64,000 nucleotides of DNA, from positions 186,001 to 250,000 of the forward strand of contig NZ_JALKBD010000001.1 of assembly GCF_023015905.1 (NCBI RefSeq), written 5' to 3'. The notes under the pieces are model-generated. The model searched no databases, was not told where the DNA came from, and was given only the letters and a program-made list of their open reading frames with translations. The position numbers and the translations under genes were made by a program. The stretch is from Arenibacter sp. F20364. GTDB lineage: Bacteria > Bacteroidota > Bacteroidia > Flavobacteriales > Flavobacteriaceae. The first letter of the stretch is position 1; each line of letters begins with the position of its first letter. Positions 44,081 through 55,145 of this stretch are shown one piece after another.

Positions 44081-45937
44081 TTATTTCTTGCCTATTTTTT
44101 TCTGTTCCTCAGCTTGCTCCATCATCTCACGCATCTTTTTTTGAAACTTATTTTCTTTCTTAGGCTTCTTTTTATTCTCTTGTATCTGGGCATGGATCTT
44201 GTCCTCGTCCAAAATAAAATTCTTGATGGCCAGCATTATAAAAATGGTAATCAAGTTAGACACAAAATAATACAAACTTAGTCCACTCGCATAGTTGTTA
44301 AAGAAAACCAACATCATCAACGGGGACAAATACATGATAAATTTCATATTGGGCATTCCGGGTTGGGTCTGCATATTCTGCCCAGTGGTCATCATCATAT
44401 AAAAGAATATGGCAACAGAGGCCAATATCGGAAACAAACTAACGTGATCCCCATAAAATGGTATGGTAAATGGCAACTGTGCTATAGCATCATAGGAAGA
44501 AAGGTCATCTGCCCACAAAAATGGCTTCTGTCGCAACGCAAAGGAAGTCGGGAAAAACATGAACAGGGCATAGAAGATCGGCATTTGCAACAAAGCAGGC
44601 ACACAACCGCTCATAGGGCTTACTCCAGCCTTATTATACAATTTCATGGTTTCCTGTTGCTTCTTCATGGCATTGTCCTTGAACTTCTCGTTAAGCTCGG
44701 TAATTTCTGGTTTCAACACCTTCATTTTAGCTTGGGACAAGTAGGACTTATAAGTAGCTGGCGACATTATAAGTCTTACCAAAATCGTCATGACCACAAT
44801 GGCAATACCGTAAGGTAGGAATGAACTTAGGAAAGTATATACAGGGGTAAAAATATATCTGTTGATCCAGCCAAAAATTCCCCAGCCAAATGGAATGGAA
44901 TCCTCGAGTCCCAATTCCTTATATTGTGCCAGAACCTTAACATCTGTTGGTCCGTAGTACCAGTTAAAATTATAGGCAAACTCTCCTCCCTGCAGTTCCA
45001 ATGGTACTACGGAGGCAAACTCTTTTGTAAATTGTTGGGTGTGACTTTCTTCCTCCACCAAATTTACAGAATTCAATTTGGCAGTTTCAAACTTATTGGA
45101 ATAGGTAAGAATAGAACTAAAAAAATGTTGCCTATAAGATATCCACTTTACATCCTCTTCTGTTTCCTCATCCTCACTACCTTCGGATAATTTACTTATT
45201 TTTTCTCCATCATGGTTATAGGTAACCCTGGTATATCTATTCTCATATTGGATACTTTTGGAGTGGCGTATAGCCTTCATCTTCCAATCCAAGTCTATTG
45301 GCTTGGAACTATTCACGATTCCATTCAGACCTTGCGAACGCACTGCAAAACCAATGAGATATTCGTCAGGCTTCATTTCATAGCGATATTCCAAGAACTT
45401 ATCCGATGCCACTTTAGCTTTCATGGAAAGCACCTGATTTTCTCCTGATTTGGAAAGTGCGGGTTCAAAATACAGATCGTTGGTATTTAAAACCCTATTG
45501 TCCGAAGTGCTAAAATTAAGTGCGAAATTGGCATTGCCATCTTTTATCAAGTAAACCGGAACGGAATCGTAGGTTACATAACCTTTCATCCTCGCTTCAA
45601 TAATCTGGCCTCCCTTGTTGCTTATTTCCAAATAAACAAGATCGTTTTCCAACACGGTGGTCCCATCTGACGGAGCAGTATATCCAAAGGCACCTATAGC
45701 GCTCTTATAGCTTGCTACAGCTGTTGAATCTTGGAGATCAATTGCCTTGGGCTGTGAAATTTCTTCTTTTGCCGTGTTGGCCTCTTCAGTCTTGGCTGCC
45801 TCAAGCTGCTCTTGCTTTGCCTTCTGCGCTTCCAGCTCTTCCGGTGTTGGCTGGTTCTGCCAAAACATAAAAATAAGAATACCAAAAATTAGCACAAAGC
45901 CGATGATGGTATTAATATCCAATTTCCTTTCTTCCAT
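44081..45937 (-). CDS. yidC: Membrane protein insertase YidC
   Basis: Inserts and folds inner-membrane proteins. 618 residues: N-terminal helix (~9-27), a large periplasmic beta-sandwich domain (~50-335), then a C-terminal five-helix core from ~360 with YGIAIVVMTILVRLIMSP (~375-392) and the GCVPALLQMPIFYALF motif (~445-460). The charged C-terminal tail (~590-618) is Lys-rich and may contact ribosomes. Layout is normal for Gram-negative YidC. The next gene upstream, pyrG, lies 123 bases away in the same direction, as in many Bacteroidota. Confidence 0.95.
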   Translation of the reverse strand: MEERKLDINTIIGFVLIFGILIFMFWQNQPTPEELEAQKAKQEQLEAAKTEEANTAKEEISQPKAIDLQDSTAVASYKSAIGAFGYTAPSDGTTVLENDLVYLEISNKGGQIIEARMKGYVTYDSVPVYLIKDGNANFALNFSTSDNRVLNTNDLYFEPALSKSGENQVLSMKAKVASDKFLEYRYEMKPDEYLIGFAVRSQGLNGIVNSSKPIDLDWKMKAIRHSKSIQYENRYTRVTYNHDGEKISKLSEGSEDEETEEDVKWISYRQHFFSSILTYSNKFETAKLNSVNLVEEESHTQQFTKEFASVVPLELQGGEFAYNFNWYYGPTDVKVLAQYKELGLEDSIPFGWGIFGWINRYIFTPVYTFLSSFLPYGIAIVVMTILVRLIMSPATYKSYLSQAKMKVLKPEITELNEKFKDNAMKKQQETMKLYNKAGVSPMSGCVPALLQMPIFYALFMFFPTSFALRQKPFLWADDLSSYDAIAQLPFTIPFYGDHVSLFPILASVAIFFYMMMTTGQNMQTQPGMPNMKFIMYLSPLMMLVFFNNYASGLSLYYFVSNLITIFIMLAIKNFILDEDKIHAQIQENKKKPKKENKFQKKMREMMEQAEEQKKIGKK

Positions 45938-46015
45938 CTAAAGTTTAATTTTAAAAAAATGTTCTCGGTAGGGATTCAACCAACATCAAGGTTCCCAACA
46001 GTTTAAAACAGCGTG

Positions 46016-46049
46016 CAAATATATGCCCATTTGCACTATATATGTCAAA
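46016..46049 (-). promoter_or_regulatory. Putative yidC promoter (TTTG-N22-TATATTTG)
   Basis: On the minus strand TTTG (46049-46046) and TATATTTG (46023-46016) are 22 bases apart, near the upper limit of the usual spacing. It lies about 80 bases before the yidC ATG. Confidence 0.55.
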
Positions 46050-46060
46050 CTGGCACTAGT

Positions 46061-47692
<1,632 letters not shown>

Positions 47693-47715
47693 TTAGGTTG
47701 AATTCGTAACGCGAG

Positions 47716-47723
47716 CAAAAATA
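47716..47723 (-). promoter_or_regulatory. Putative -7 box for pyrG
   Basis: On the minus strand TATTTTTG, about 30 bases before the pyrG start. The nearest TTG is only 13 bases further, so -33 is weak. Confidence 0.45.
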
Positions 47724-47749
47724 CGAATTGCTATCACAATTCAGGGGTA

Positions 47750-47983
47750 TTATTGGGGAAAATCTTTTTGAATTTTTCGAATTAGACCTTCAAGTCCGTT
47801 AATTTTAATTTCTAGCATGGCTCTCAATAAATGTCCAAGCTTTCCGTCTGGAAAACCGCTTTGTTGAAACCATACCAGATAGGGTTCGGGAAGCTCCACC
47901 AAATATCTTCCCTTAAATTTTCCAAATGGCATTCTATAATGCGCCAGTTCTATTAATTGTCTTTTGTCCGGAACTATATTCAT
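47750..47983 (-). CDS. DUF3820 family protein
   Basis: 77 residues from the ATG at 47983 (MNIVPDKRQL). The motif MPFGKFKGRYLVELPEPYL, with FGKYKG-like core, and WF.....GKLG are typical of DUF3820, a short domain related to putative quorum-sensing-regulated virulence factors and of unknown function. Upstream codons in frame would add 15 residues with no support. It is 63 bases upstream of pyrG in the same direction. Confidence 0.83.
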   Translation of the reverse strand: MNIVPDKRQLIELAHYRMPFGKFKGRYLVELPEPYLVWFQQSGFPDGKLGHLLRAMLEIKINGLEGLIRKIQKDFPQ

Positions 47984-48161
47984 ACTAAAGATTCTACCCA
48001 AAGATACCACCTTAGTAAATGCTTCCAAAGTATTTTGTCAAAATCTATTTCCCAATTTAAACCAAGGACATTTTAAACATTCTATATCTAAATTTCGTAT
48101 TTTTAAGACAAATCACCTATCTTTATACACGTACAATTTACATTTAAAACGAAACACCACT

Positions 48162-48169
48162 TATATTTG
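48162..48169 (+). promoter_or_regulatory. Putative -7 box for the isomerase gene
   Basis: TATATTTG, exact match to TAnnTTTG, about 125 bases before the start codon of the next gene. The rest of the 310-base gap (47984-48293) shows no gene. Confidence 0.4.
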
Positions 48170-48293
48170 GCCTAAATGACATTTTGATGGTAATCCGGCC
48201 GATATATTTCGCCTCACGTTGCCCAGGGAAAATCCACAGGAAACATTCAATGGCAAATTCAAGTACCTTCAACAAAAAAATAATGTAGAACAG

Positions 48294-49163
48294 ATGAAAA
48301 GAAGAACATTTATAGGAACCTCAGCAGCGGCATCGGTTGGCATGCTGGCTTACAAAACTGGAAATGCAATGGAGCCAAACAACAAAGAAGAATCTAAATT
48401 AAAAAACAACATTAATCACAGTGTTTGCTATTGGTGCTATGGGAGCATCCCACTTGAAGATTTTTTAAAGTCGTTAAACGATCTAGGGATACAAAGCGTA
48501 GATTTAATAGGTCCTAAAGACTGGCCTTTACTTAAAAAGTACAATATTAATTCCTCCATGTGCAACGGGGCCGAAATTAGCCTCACGGAAGGATGGAACG
48601 ATCCCAAATACCATGAAACTTTGATAAAAAATTACACGGAGATGATTCCAAAGGTGGCAGCAGCAGGCTACACCAATCTTATCTGCTTTAGTGGCAATCG
48701 AAGGGGAATGGATGACGCCGTTGGATTGCAAAACTGTGTGGACGGATTAAAGAAGATTATGCCCCTGGCGGAAAAACACGGAGTGGTTATACAAATGGAG
48801 TTATTGAATTCCAAGGTGAACCACGAAGATTATATGTGCGACCATACCGAATGGGGTGTAGAATTGTGCAAAAAATTGGGATCCGACAATTTTAAACTGC
48901 TTTATGATATTTACCATATGCAGATCATGGAGGGCGATATCATTCGTAACATCCAAGATTACCATGCGTATTTTGGACATTACCATACTGGAGGTAATCC
49001 GGGAAGAAATGAAATAAACGAAACTCAGGAACTATATTATCCGGCAATTATGAAGGCCATTTTGGCTACCGGTTATAAGGGACATGTGGCACAAGAGTTT
49101 ATTCCTACCTGGGACGATAAAATAGCCGCCCTAAAAGAAGGGGTTACCATTTGTGACATATAA
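48294..49163 (+). CDS. Exported TIM-barrel sugar isomerase/epimerase family protein (hydroxypyruvate-isomerase-like)
   Basis: 289 residues from ATG at 48294. N-terminus MKRRTFIGTSAAASVG is a twin-arginine-type signal (RR followed by small residues). The mature part is an AP-endonuclease-2-fold barrel with ELLNSKVNHEDYMCDH, LLYDIYHMQIMEGDI and HYHTGGNPGRNE, which hold the acidic and His metal ligands of the hydroxypyruvate isomerase (Hyi) family. The true substrate is unknown. A longer frame reaching TTG at 48219 would hide the Tat signal and is rejected. Confidence 0.88.
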   Translation: MKRRTFIGTSAAASVGMLAYKTGNAMEPNNKEESKLKNNINHSVCYWCYGSIPLEDFLKSLNDLGIQSVDLIGPKDWPLLKKYNINSSMCNGAEISLTEGWNDPKYHETLIKNYTEMIPKVAAAGYTNLICFSGNRRGMDDAVGLQNCVDGLKKIMPLAEKHGVVIQMELLNSKVNHEDYMCDHTEWGVELCKKLGSDNFKLLYDIYHMQIMEGDIIRNIQDYHAYFGHYHTGGNPGRNEINETQELYYPAIMKAILATGYKGHVAQEFIPTWDDKIAALKEGVTICDI

Positions 49164-49189
49164 GACCCTACTTCAATGAAATAGTCAAT

Positions 49190-49367
49190 TACCTCAGGGC
49201 AAGCCCTTGAGGTATCAGAAGAAAACTACTAATAACATTTCGACGCCCGCCCGAACGAAACGGGTAGGCCAGCGTCGGAGTATTTTAATCTCGCTTATCG
49301 TGTAAACTAACTCGGGGCAAGCCTGCCTTTTTCGGCAGGCAGGTTTAAATCTCGATTATCGTGTAAA
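49190..49367. repeat. Intergenic repeat module with paired hairpins
   Basis: TACCTCAGGG/CCCTTGAGGTA (49190-49214), CGACGC/GCGTCG with inner CCCG/CGGG, and GCCTGCC/GGCAGGC (about 49321-49340) make three hairpins. TTAATCTCGCTTATCGTG at 49285-49302 repeats as AAATCTCGATTATCGTG at 49347-49363, and CTCAGGGCAAGCC (49193) echoes CTCGGGGCAAGCC (49311). This kind of module is widespread in flavobacterial genomes. Confidence 0.7.
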
Positions 49368-49398
49368 AAAAAAGGAGACTTTGCAAAGTCTCCTTTTT
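49365..49398. terminator. Bidirectional rho-independent terminator
   Basis: GGAGACTTT/AAAGTCTCC with a 2-base loop, A-run on the left and T-run on the right, so it works on both strands. It separates the isomerase gene from the convergent DUF922 gene. Confidence 0.92.
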
Positions 49399-49927
49399 AA
49401 TTATTTAAAGCTCTTTTAATCTTATTATTCCAAATTAATTGCTGCACGGTATCCCTGGAAAAGTTCGTTTCCCCATCATATAGATGCTGATAGTCGTTTA
49501 GTTCACGAAGTACTTCCCTATATATCTCCTTTACCTCAGCCTTTGCATTACTTGTGAATTCGGTCTCGGCCAGTATTTGTTTCAATTTGCGTGCAAACAC
49601 TTCTGAAATATCAAAATGCAATTGTTCATGGCTTAAGATCATAGGGTTGGCCAATTTAGGTTTATACCATGATTTACCAGGATAAAAATAGGTATCTACT
49701 TTGAAGTCCAGCTCCATTCTATCCTTGGTTCCTTGTGCAGAAAAACTATAGCTTATGCCGCTTGCCGTGATAGCCGCAGCATTGGAAATATTGGACGGCT
49801 TTCCTTTAAAATCGGCCCAAGACAATTTTTTTGATGGGGTCCATAACACCATCTCCTCTTCTTGCCCAAAACCCAAATTGAGAAAAAGCCAAATAAAAAG
49901 CCATACTATTTTCTTTAAAGCTCCCAA
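49397..49927 (-). CDS. DUF922 putative secreted zinc protease
   Basis: 176 residues. A signal peptide (KKIVWLFIWLFLNLGFGQ, ~5-22) is followed by LSWADFKGKPS and an HEQLH zinc motif at 100-104, the defining features of DUF922, a predicted secreted metalloprotease. The only start in a suitable place is TTG at 49927, overlapping the osmC gene by 13 bases; no ATG lies before the signal peptide. The gene closes the guaA run. Confidence 0.82.
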   Translation of the reverse strand: MGALKKIVWLFIWLFLNLGFGQEEEMVLWTPSKKLSWADFKGKPSNISNAAAITASGISYSFSAQGTKDRMELDFKVDTYFYPGKSWYKPKLANPMILSHEQLHFDISEVFARKLKQILAETEFTSNAKAEVKEIYREVLRELNDYQHLYDGETNFSRDTVQQLIWNNKIKRALNN

Positions 49928-50319
49928 TGGAAGGTGATATTCCTTACGATATCTGGATGCAGACTATAATGCACGGGGCAGGTACGTGCGGTATGTTCCA
50001 GGATTTTCCTGTGTTTGTCAGAAATAATTTTGGGCATATTGAATTTAACATCGACCCTGGTTATTCGCCTAGGATCGGCCTCCATATGCTTTACAACTTC
50101 CGCAGTTGAATTCTCCAAATCCAATTCCAATCCCCTAGCCTTTATTCCCATTACGGAGAACATACAACTGGCCAAGCCAGTGGCAACGGTATCCGTTGGG
50201 GAAAATGCCTGACCAAGCCCATGATTGTCCAATGGCGCATCCGTTATAAAGGAATTACCCGATCCAATGTGCTCACAATTCGTTCTAAGTCCACCAGTAT
50301 ATGTTACTTTCGAGGTCAT
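49915..50319 (-). CDS. OsmC-family peroxide-handling protein
   Basis: 134 residues, normal OsmC size. The two reactive cysteines are Cys52 (GLASCMFSVMG) and Cys114 (ARTCPVHYSLHPD). The family reduces organic hydroperoxides using thiols; here bacillithiol (see bshC) might be the reductant, which is inference. It begins 6 bases after the LysM/PBP gene and overlaps the DUF922 gene by 13 bases. Confidence 0.93.
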   Translation of the reverse strand: MTSKVTYTGGLRTNCEHIGSGNSFITDAPLDNHGLGQAFSPTDTVATGLASCMFSVMGIKARGLELDLENSTAEVVKHMEADPRRITRVDVKFNMPKIISDKHRKILEHTARTCPVHYSLHPDIVRNITFHWEL

Positions 50320-50325
50320 TGGATT

Positions 50326-52491
50326 TTAATCTTTAAGTTCAATAATATTCATATTCTCATATCCGAGAATATAGGAAGCCCTGTTAAAATACCCTGAGGA
50401 TATATCTTTGTTAAAATTAAACTTGTTGCCCACATATTCGGTCTCCCCAACAAGTTTGGAAGCATTTACCAAGTCATTTTTATAGGCCAATTTTAAAAGT
50501 AGATCATAAGTAAGGTCAAAACCACGTACCGCATAGGCATCGGGATCCGCTCCATATTTCTTTCTATATAATTTTACAAAACTATCCTCTCCGATTTCCC
50601 TTGAAGCTGAAGGATACGTAAACCTCAAATTTGAAAGATGGGAATAGGAAACAACTTCACTATCAAAAGCCTTGTTCTTGTCCGTTGTAAAAAGACGTAT
50701 GCTTACCTCCTTACTTATCAAAGAATTTAGCAACGAACCAACATGATATACTACATTGGCTTGATCAGTTTCCAAAAACACCCAGTTCTCCGTCTCAATG
50801 GAAAGTATCTTGGAAATTTTCTCGATATCCACCGTTCTATCTTCCTTTAAGGTTACGATTTTGGCTCCGGGAAATTTCATTAACAATGCAGATTCTGTAG
50901 CCTTGTTCTTCTGGTCGGCAATTATGATTACGTTTTCCTTTGTTCTCAATCCTTCTACATATGTCATCATATGATCCTCCAAAACCTTTTCCGAAGGAAG
51001 CGCAAAAAATACATTGTTCAAACTTAAATCGCTCTTATCCGTTAAGGGAGCTACCACGGGCACACTATATTCCGAGGCCTGCAGTGCAACCTCTTTAAGG
51101 GATTTGGACTCCAGGGGACCAAAAATTGCCGAAACCCCTATTAAATTTTCCTTTTGCAATAACCCCTTCGTCCGATTCATATCCAGTTGGGTATCGTATG
51201 TTTTAACATCAACGGAAATTCCCAGTTTGGCTATCGAATCCAGGGCTACCATTGCTCCCGAATAAAGTCCCAAACTATATCTTACATCTTTTCTATTCTC
51301 AATAGCACTTTTTGTGGCCTCTTTATCGTTTAAATCCAACCGATCCAATCTGAACGGCAAAAGAAAAACTAATTTAGGACGGTTAAGTATATTGATACTA
51401 TCCCTTAGGTTGATCTTATCTAAGATGAGGGCATTTTTTACGTCAAAATTTCCAGTTTGGGCCTTGGGCAGTTTTAAGACCATACCAGCCTTTAAACCAT
51501 CCTTTAATTCTGGGTTAAGATCCAATAATTCCTTATAGGTAACACCAAATTTGCGGGTAAGTGAGAACTCGGTCTGTTTCGGTTTTACCTCATAAAAATT
51601 GTAATTTTCTATGTTGACCACACCGGTCTCTATCTTTTTTGCAGGTATCCTTAGGACCATTCCTTCCTTTAACCCTCCCCTTTCCTTTATTTCGGGATTC
51701 AATGCTATAATTTCGTTGGCCGTTAAACCAAACTTTTTCTCCAAACTATAAAAAGTCTGCTTTGGCGGAACTGTATATGAATTGTACAATTGGGTTTCTT
51801 GATCCTTAATGGAACTCCCCAATATTTTTGGCAAAAGAAGCTCTTGCCCAGAAGAAAGATAATCGGTTATTTTGGACAATTTTGGATTCAGTACCAACAA
51901 ACTATCGATGGTAATTCCGTACTTATTGGCTATACTCCAACGTGTTTCCTTTGGTTGTACGGTATAAATTTCATAATTGTCCTCAATGTATGCTTTTTCA
52001 GATGGATCTACCCTTTTATATTTGGGTATCTTGAGGATCATGCCCTTTTTCAACTGAACAGAATACAATTCTTTATTGTACCGTTTAATATCGTCCTCCG
52101 AAATATTATATTGTTTTGAAATCCCAAACAGGGTTTCCTTTCTTTTGGTTTTATGTGCGGTATAGCCAATAGGTTCCTGCTCTTCTAGACCTGCTTCATC
52201 ACCTTTCAACGCTTGTAACAAGGTGTTTACCTTTGATACACTGTCCTTTTTTACCACCACACCGCTGGACGATGGTATCACCAAAATAGTATTGGCCCTT
52301 AAAGCCTGACCTTTTTTTATCTCCTTATTGTAATTTAATATTCCTTTCTCGCTTACACCGTATTGTTTGGCGATACTTTCCAAGGATTCCCCTGCCTTAA
52401 CAGAATGGGTTGTGAATTTTTGCGCTATTGCATTGATGCTCACCAACATTAATAATAATGTTGTCAATATTACTTTTCTATATAATTTCAC
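50326..52491 (-). CDS. LysM x5 - periplasmic-binding-like fusion protein
   Basis: 721 residues with signal peptide (~1-24). Five LysM domains at about 27-73, 110-156, 173-221, 237-283 and 298-342 should bind peptidoglycan. The C-terminal ~340 residues (from 373, VFLLPFRLDRLDLND) resemble a type 1 periplasmic-binding (receptor-family ligand-binding) fold: IFGPLESKSLKEVA, APLTDKSDLS, then a ligand-cleft segment. Such LysM-PBP fusions are frequent in Bacteroidota near guaA but are not well characterised. It is 138 bases after guaA. Confidence 0.88.
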   Translation of the reverse strand: MKLYRKVILTTLLLMLVSINAIAQKFTTHSVKAGESLESIAKQYGVSEKGILNYNKEIKKGQALRANTILVIPSSSGVVVKKDSVSKVNTLLQALKGDEAGLEEQEPIGYTAHKTKRKETLFGISKQYNISEDDIKRYNKELYSVQLKKGMILKIPKYKRVDPSEKAYIEDNYEIYTVQPKETRWSIANKYGITIDSLLVLNPKLSKITDYLSSGQELLLPKILGSSIKDQETQLYNSYTVPPKQTFYSLEKKFGLTANEIIALNPEIKERGGLKEGMVLRIPAKKIETGVVNIENYNFYEVKPKQTEFSLTRKFGVTYKELLDLNPELKDGLKAGMVLKLPKAQTGNFDVKNALILDKINLRDSINILNRPKLVFLLPFRLDRLDLNDKEATKSAIENRKDVRYSLGLYSGAMVALDSIAKLGISVDVKTYDTQLDMNRTKGLLQKENLIGVSAIFGPLESKSLKEVALQASEYSVPVVAPLTDKSDLSLNNVFFALPSEKVLEDHMMTYVEGLRTKENVIIIADQKNKATESALLMKFPGAKIVTLKEDRTVDIEKISKILSIETENWVFLETDQANVVYHVGSLLNSLISKEVSIRLFTTDKNKAFDSEVVSYSHLSNLRFTYPSASREIGEDSFVKLYRKKYGADPDAYAVRGFDLTYDLLLKLAYKNDLVNASKLVGETEYVGNKFNFNKDISSGYFNRASYILGYENMNIIELKD

Positions 52492-52629
52492 AAGTATAGA
52501 TTTTATTTGTTCTATTTAAAATAAGCCAAGTACAAAATTGAGAACGAACATAAACACAACAATGTTATAATAAAAATTAAAAATTAATGAACAGCTAGAA
52601 ACTAGATCCCTACCGTACAAGCTCTCAAA

Positions 52630-54162
52630 TTATTCCCATTCGATGGTTGCAGGTGGTTTGGAACTAATATCATACACCACTCTATTAACGCCTCTAACCT
52701 TATTTATAATATCGTTGGAGGTTTTTTGCAGGAATTCGTAGGGTAAATTTACCCAATCCGCCGTCATTCCGTCGGTGCTTTCCACCGCTCTTAAAGCTAC
52801 ACATTTTTCATAAGTCCGTTCATCACCCATTACACCTACACTATTAACGGGCAAAAGCATAGCACCCGCTTGCCAAACCTTATCATAAAGACCCCAATCC
52901 TTTAACCCATTGATAAAAATGGCATCTACTTCCTGTAAAATAGCCACTTTCTCACGAGTAATATCTCCAAGGATACGAATGGCCAATCCTGGTCCCGGAA
53001 AGGGATGTCTGCCCAATAACTCCTTATCTATTCCCAAACTGGCGCCTACACGCCTAACCTCATCCTTAAACAACATTCGCAAGGGCTCAACCACCTTCAA
53101 CTTCATATAATCCGGCAATCCACCTACATTATGATGACTTTTAATGGTCGCTGATGGACCTCCAGTAGCCGAGACCGACTCAATAACGTCAGGATAAATT
53201 GTTCCTTGGGCCAACCATTTTGCATCTTCCACCAAATGTGATTCATCATCAAAGACCTCTATAAAAACCCTACCTATGGCCTTTCTTTTCTTTTCTGGAT
53301 CACTCTCACCTTCCAAGCTATCCAAAAAACGTGCCGAAGCATCAACACCCTTCACATTTAGACCCATTCCTTCATATTGATCCAATACGGATTGGAACTC
53401 ATTTTTCCGCAAAAGTCCATTATTTACGAAAATACAGTGCAAATGCTTTCCGATAGCTTTGTGCAATAAAACTGCCGCAACTGTGGAGTCCACTCCACCA
53501 GATAGACCAAGTATTACCTTTTCATCTCCAATTTTAGCTTTTAATTCGGCCACGGTAGATTCCACAAAGGAATCCGGGGTCCAAGTCTGAGCCACACCGG
53601 CTATGTGCACCAGAAAGTTTTCCAACAATTTTTTCCCATCGGTCGTATGATATACTTCCGGGTGAAACTGTATGGCATAGGTCTCTTCATCTTTTAGCTT
53701 GTAGGCCGCATTCTCCACGTCATGGGTACTTGCCAATTTAATGGCTCCTTCAGGCAATTCCTTTATAGTATCACTATGGCTCATCCAAACCTGACTACCT
53801 TCCGAAATTCCTTCGAAAAAAGATTCACTGTGGTCTATAAAGGACAATTTGGCCCTACCGTATTCACGAGTATTGGACGGAGCTACTTCGCCACCGTTAA
53901 AATGCGCCAAATATTGGGCTCCGTAACAAACTGCCAATAAAGGCTTCTTCCCTTTTATTTGTGACAAATCTGGATGCGGGGCATCATCCCCCCTCACCGA
54001 AAACGGCGATCCAGAAAGTATCACTGCCCTGTATTCCGATAAATCGTCAGGCAAATGGTTGTACGGCTTAATTTCGCAGAAAATATTAAGTTCCCTAACT
54101 CTCCTTGCGATAAGCTGTGTATACTGGGAACCAAAATCTAATATGAGGACGTTATTTTGCAT
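52630..54162 (-). CDS. guaA: GMP synthase (glutamine-hydrolysing)
   Basis: Aminates XMP to GMP. 510 residues from ATG at 54162 ([16 protein letters not shown]). N-terminal amidotransferase with Cys79 ([11 protein letters not shown]) and QFHPEV; then ATP-PPase loop [13 protein letters not shown] (~208-220); then the dimerisation domain ending [13 protein letters not shown] further upstream would add five residues and lies inside a -7-like box, so it is rejected. It heads the leftward run guaA-LysM/PBP-osmC-DUF922. Confidence 0.97.
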   Translation of the reverse strand: MQNNVLILDFGSQYTQLIARRVRELNIFCEIKPYNHLPDDLSEYRAVILSGSPFSVRGDDAPHPDLSQIKGKKPLLAVCYGAQYLAHFNGGEVAPSNTREYGRAKLSFIDHSESFFEGISEGSQVWMSHSDTIKELPEGAIKLASTHDVENAAYKLKDEETYAIQFHPEVYHTTDGKKLLENFLVHIAGVAQTWTPDSFVESTVAELKAKIGDEKVILGLSGGVDSTVAAVLLHKAIGKHLHCIFVNNGLLRKNEFQSVLDQYEGMGLNVKGVDASARFLDSLEGESDPEKKRKAIGRVFIEVFDDESHLVEDAKWLAQGTIYPDVIESVSATGGPSATIKSHHNVGGLPDYMKLKVVEPLRMLFKDEVRRVGASLGIDKELLGRHPFPGPGLAIRILGDITREKVAILQEVDAIFINGLKDWGLYDKVWQAGAMLLPVNSVGVMGDERTYEKCVALRAVESTDGMTADWVNLPYEFLQKTSNDIINKVRGVNRVVYDISSKPPATIEWE

Positions 54163-54165
54163 GGG

Positions 54166-54173
54166 CAAAAATA
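54166..54173 (-). promoter_or_regulatory. Putative -7 box for guaA
   Basis: On the minus strand TATTTTTG, ending only 3 bases before the guaA ATG. If used, transcription would begin at or near the start codon. No clear -33 element. Confidence 0.35.
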
Positions 54174-54377
54174 ACAATTTGAAATTCTTGAAAAAGTATC
54201 TTTATGGTATAATAATCACAAAACTTATAAACAGAAAGATATTGGGCAAGCTTTTTATCGATATCACCTTTTAAATAAAGGCTTCCTTTTACCGTTGGAA
54301 AACTCCATAAACTGATAAAACATCCAATTTAAAAAGGTAAAATTTGGGGTCAATTGAAAAGATCTTTAAAATTAAGC

Positions 54378-54405
54378 AAAAAAAAGCCCGGTAACCAACC
54401 GGGCT
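54378..54405 (-). terminator. Orphan rho-independent terminator
   Basis: On the minus strand AGCCCGGT/ACCGGGCT (5-base loop) followed by TTTTTTTT. No leftward gene lies between it and the divergent PNPOx gene at 54571, so it lacks an obvious parent transcript. Confidence 0.85.
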
Positions 54406-54435
54406 CACTAATCAAAACCAACCTAAACCAATTAA

Positions 54436-54483
54436 CTAATTATAACTACTCACAATTTCGTTAGAAATTACCTTCAATTTCAT
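54436..54483 (-). other. Possible 15-residue micro-ORF in front of the orphan terminator
   Basis: ATG at 54483 opens MKLKVISNEIVSSYN and stops with TAG, 31 bases before the terminator stem. It is the only reading frame in this part of the 408-base gap (54163-54570). Very short, so it may be chance. Confidence 0.25.
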
Positions 54484-54570
54484 AGCAATTTATATCTATA
54501 ACAACTGAGAAAAGAAATACCCTACTCCAACAATTATTTTTATCTTTAATAAACCAAAAAAAAGATTGTC

Positions 54571-55116
54571 ATGGCTACCGTTTACTTAGATGAAATAAGG
54601 GAAGAGCTACAAAAGGGGCCCACGGAAAAAGACCATCCATTCCGATTTTTTACATTGGCTACCGTGGGATTGGATCAGGTTGCCCGTTTGCGGACAGTTG
54701 TCTTACGGGATGTAACCGATAATTTGAAGCTGACCTTTTACACTGATAAGCGCTCTAAAAAAATTACGCATATAAAAGAAAACAAAAGGGTCAGCCTACT
54801 GTTGTACCACCCCACTAGATTGCTTCAATTAAAGATAGAAGGAACAGCAACCTATAAGGATGACAATGCCACCAAGGAAGAATACTGGAATAAATTGGAT
54901 ATTATGGCCAAAAAACAATATACCACCAGCAGATCTCCTGGAAGCAATTTAATTGACCCGCATAATTTGGAATATCTTGACGAAGAAAATCATTTCTGCC
55001 TAGTAGAGATCACACCCTATAAAATTGAGTATCTAAAATTAAGTCAACCCCACCACATTAGGGTCCGTTTCTCCAAAGTCGGTACACAGTGGGAAAGTGA
55101 ATATTTAGTACCCTAG
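54571..55116 (+). CDS. Pyridoxamine 5'-phosphate oxidase-like FMN protein
   Basis: 181 residues, a split-barrel flavin-binding fold: FRFFTLATVG, RTVVLRDVTD, LTFYTDKRSKKITHI and RVSLLLYHP. It belongs to the PNPOx-like (Alr4036-type) group. True PdxH proteins are longer and end with a conserved RLSP segment that is not present, so the substrate is unclear and I give no pdxH symbol. It is alone. Confidence 0.86.
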   Translation: MATVYLDEIREELQKGPTEKDHPFRFFTLATVGLDQVARLRTVVLRDVTDNLKLTFYTDKRSKKITHIKENKRVSLLLYHPTRLLQLKIEGTATYKDDNATKEEYWNKLDIMAKKQYTTSRSPGSNLIDPHNLEYLDEENHFCLVEITPYKIEYLKLSQPHHIRVRFSKVGTQWESEYLVP

Positions 55117-55145
55117 GGCTATTCGGAGTAAGATAGGAAATCCTT

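Noticed and set aside
48219-48293. N-terminal extension of the isomerase from TTG
   Set aside because: It would bury the twin-arginine signal; the ATG at 48294 is better.
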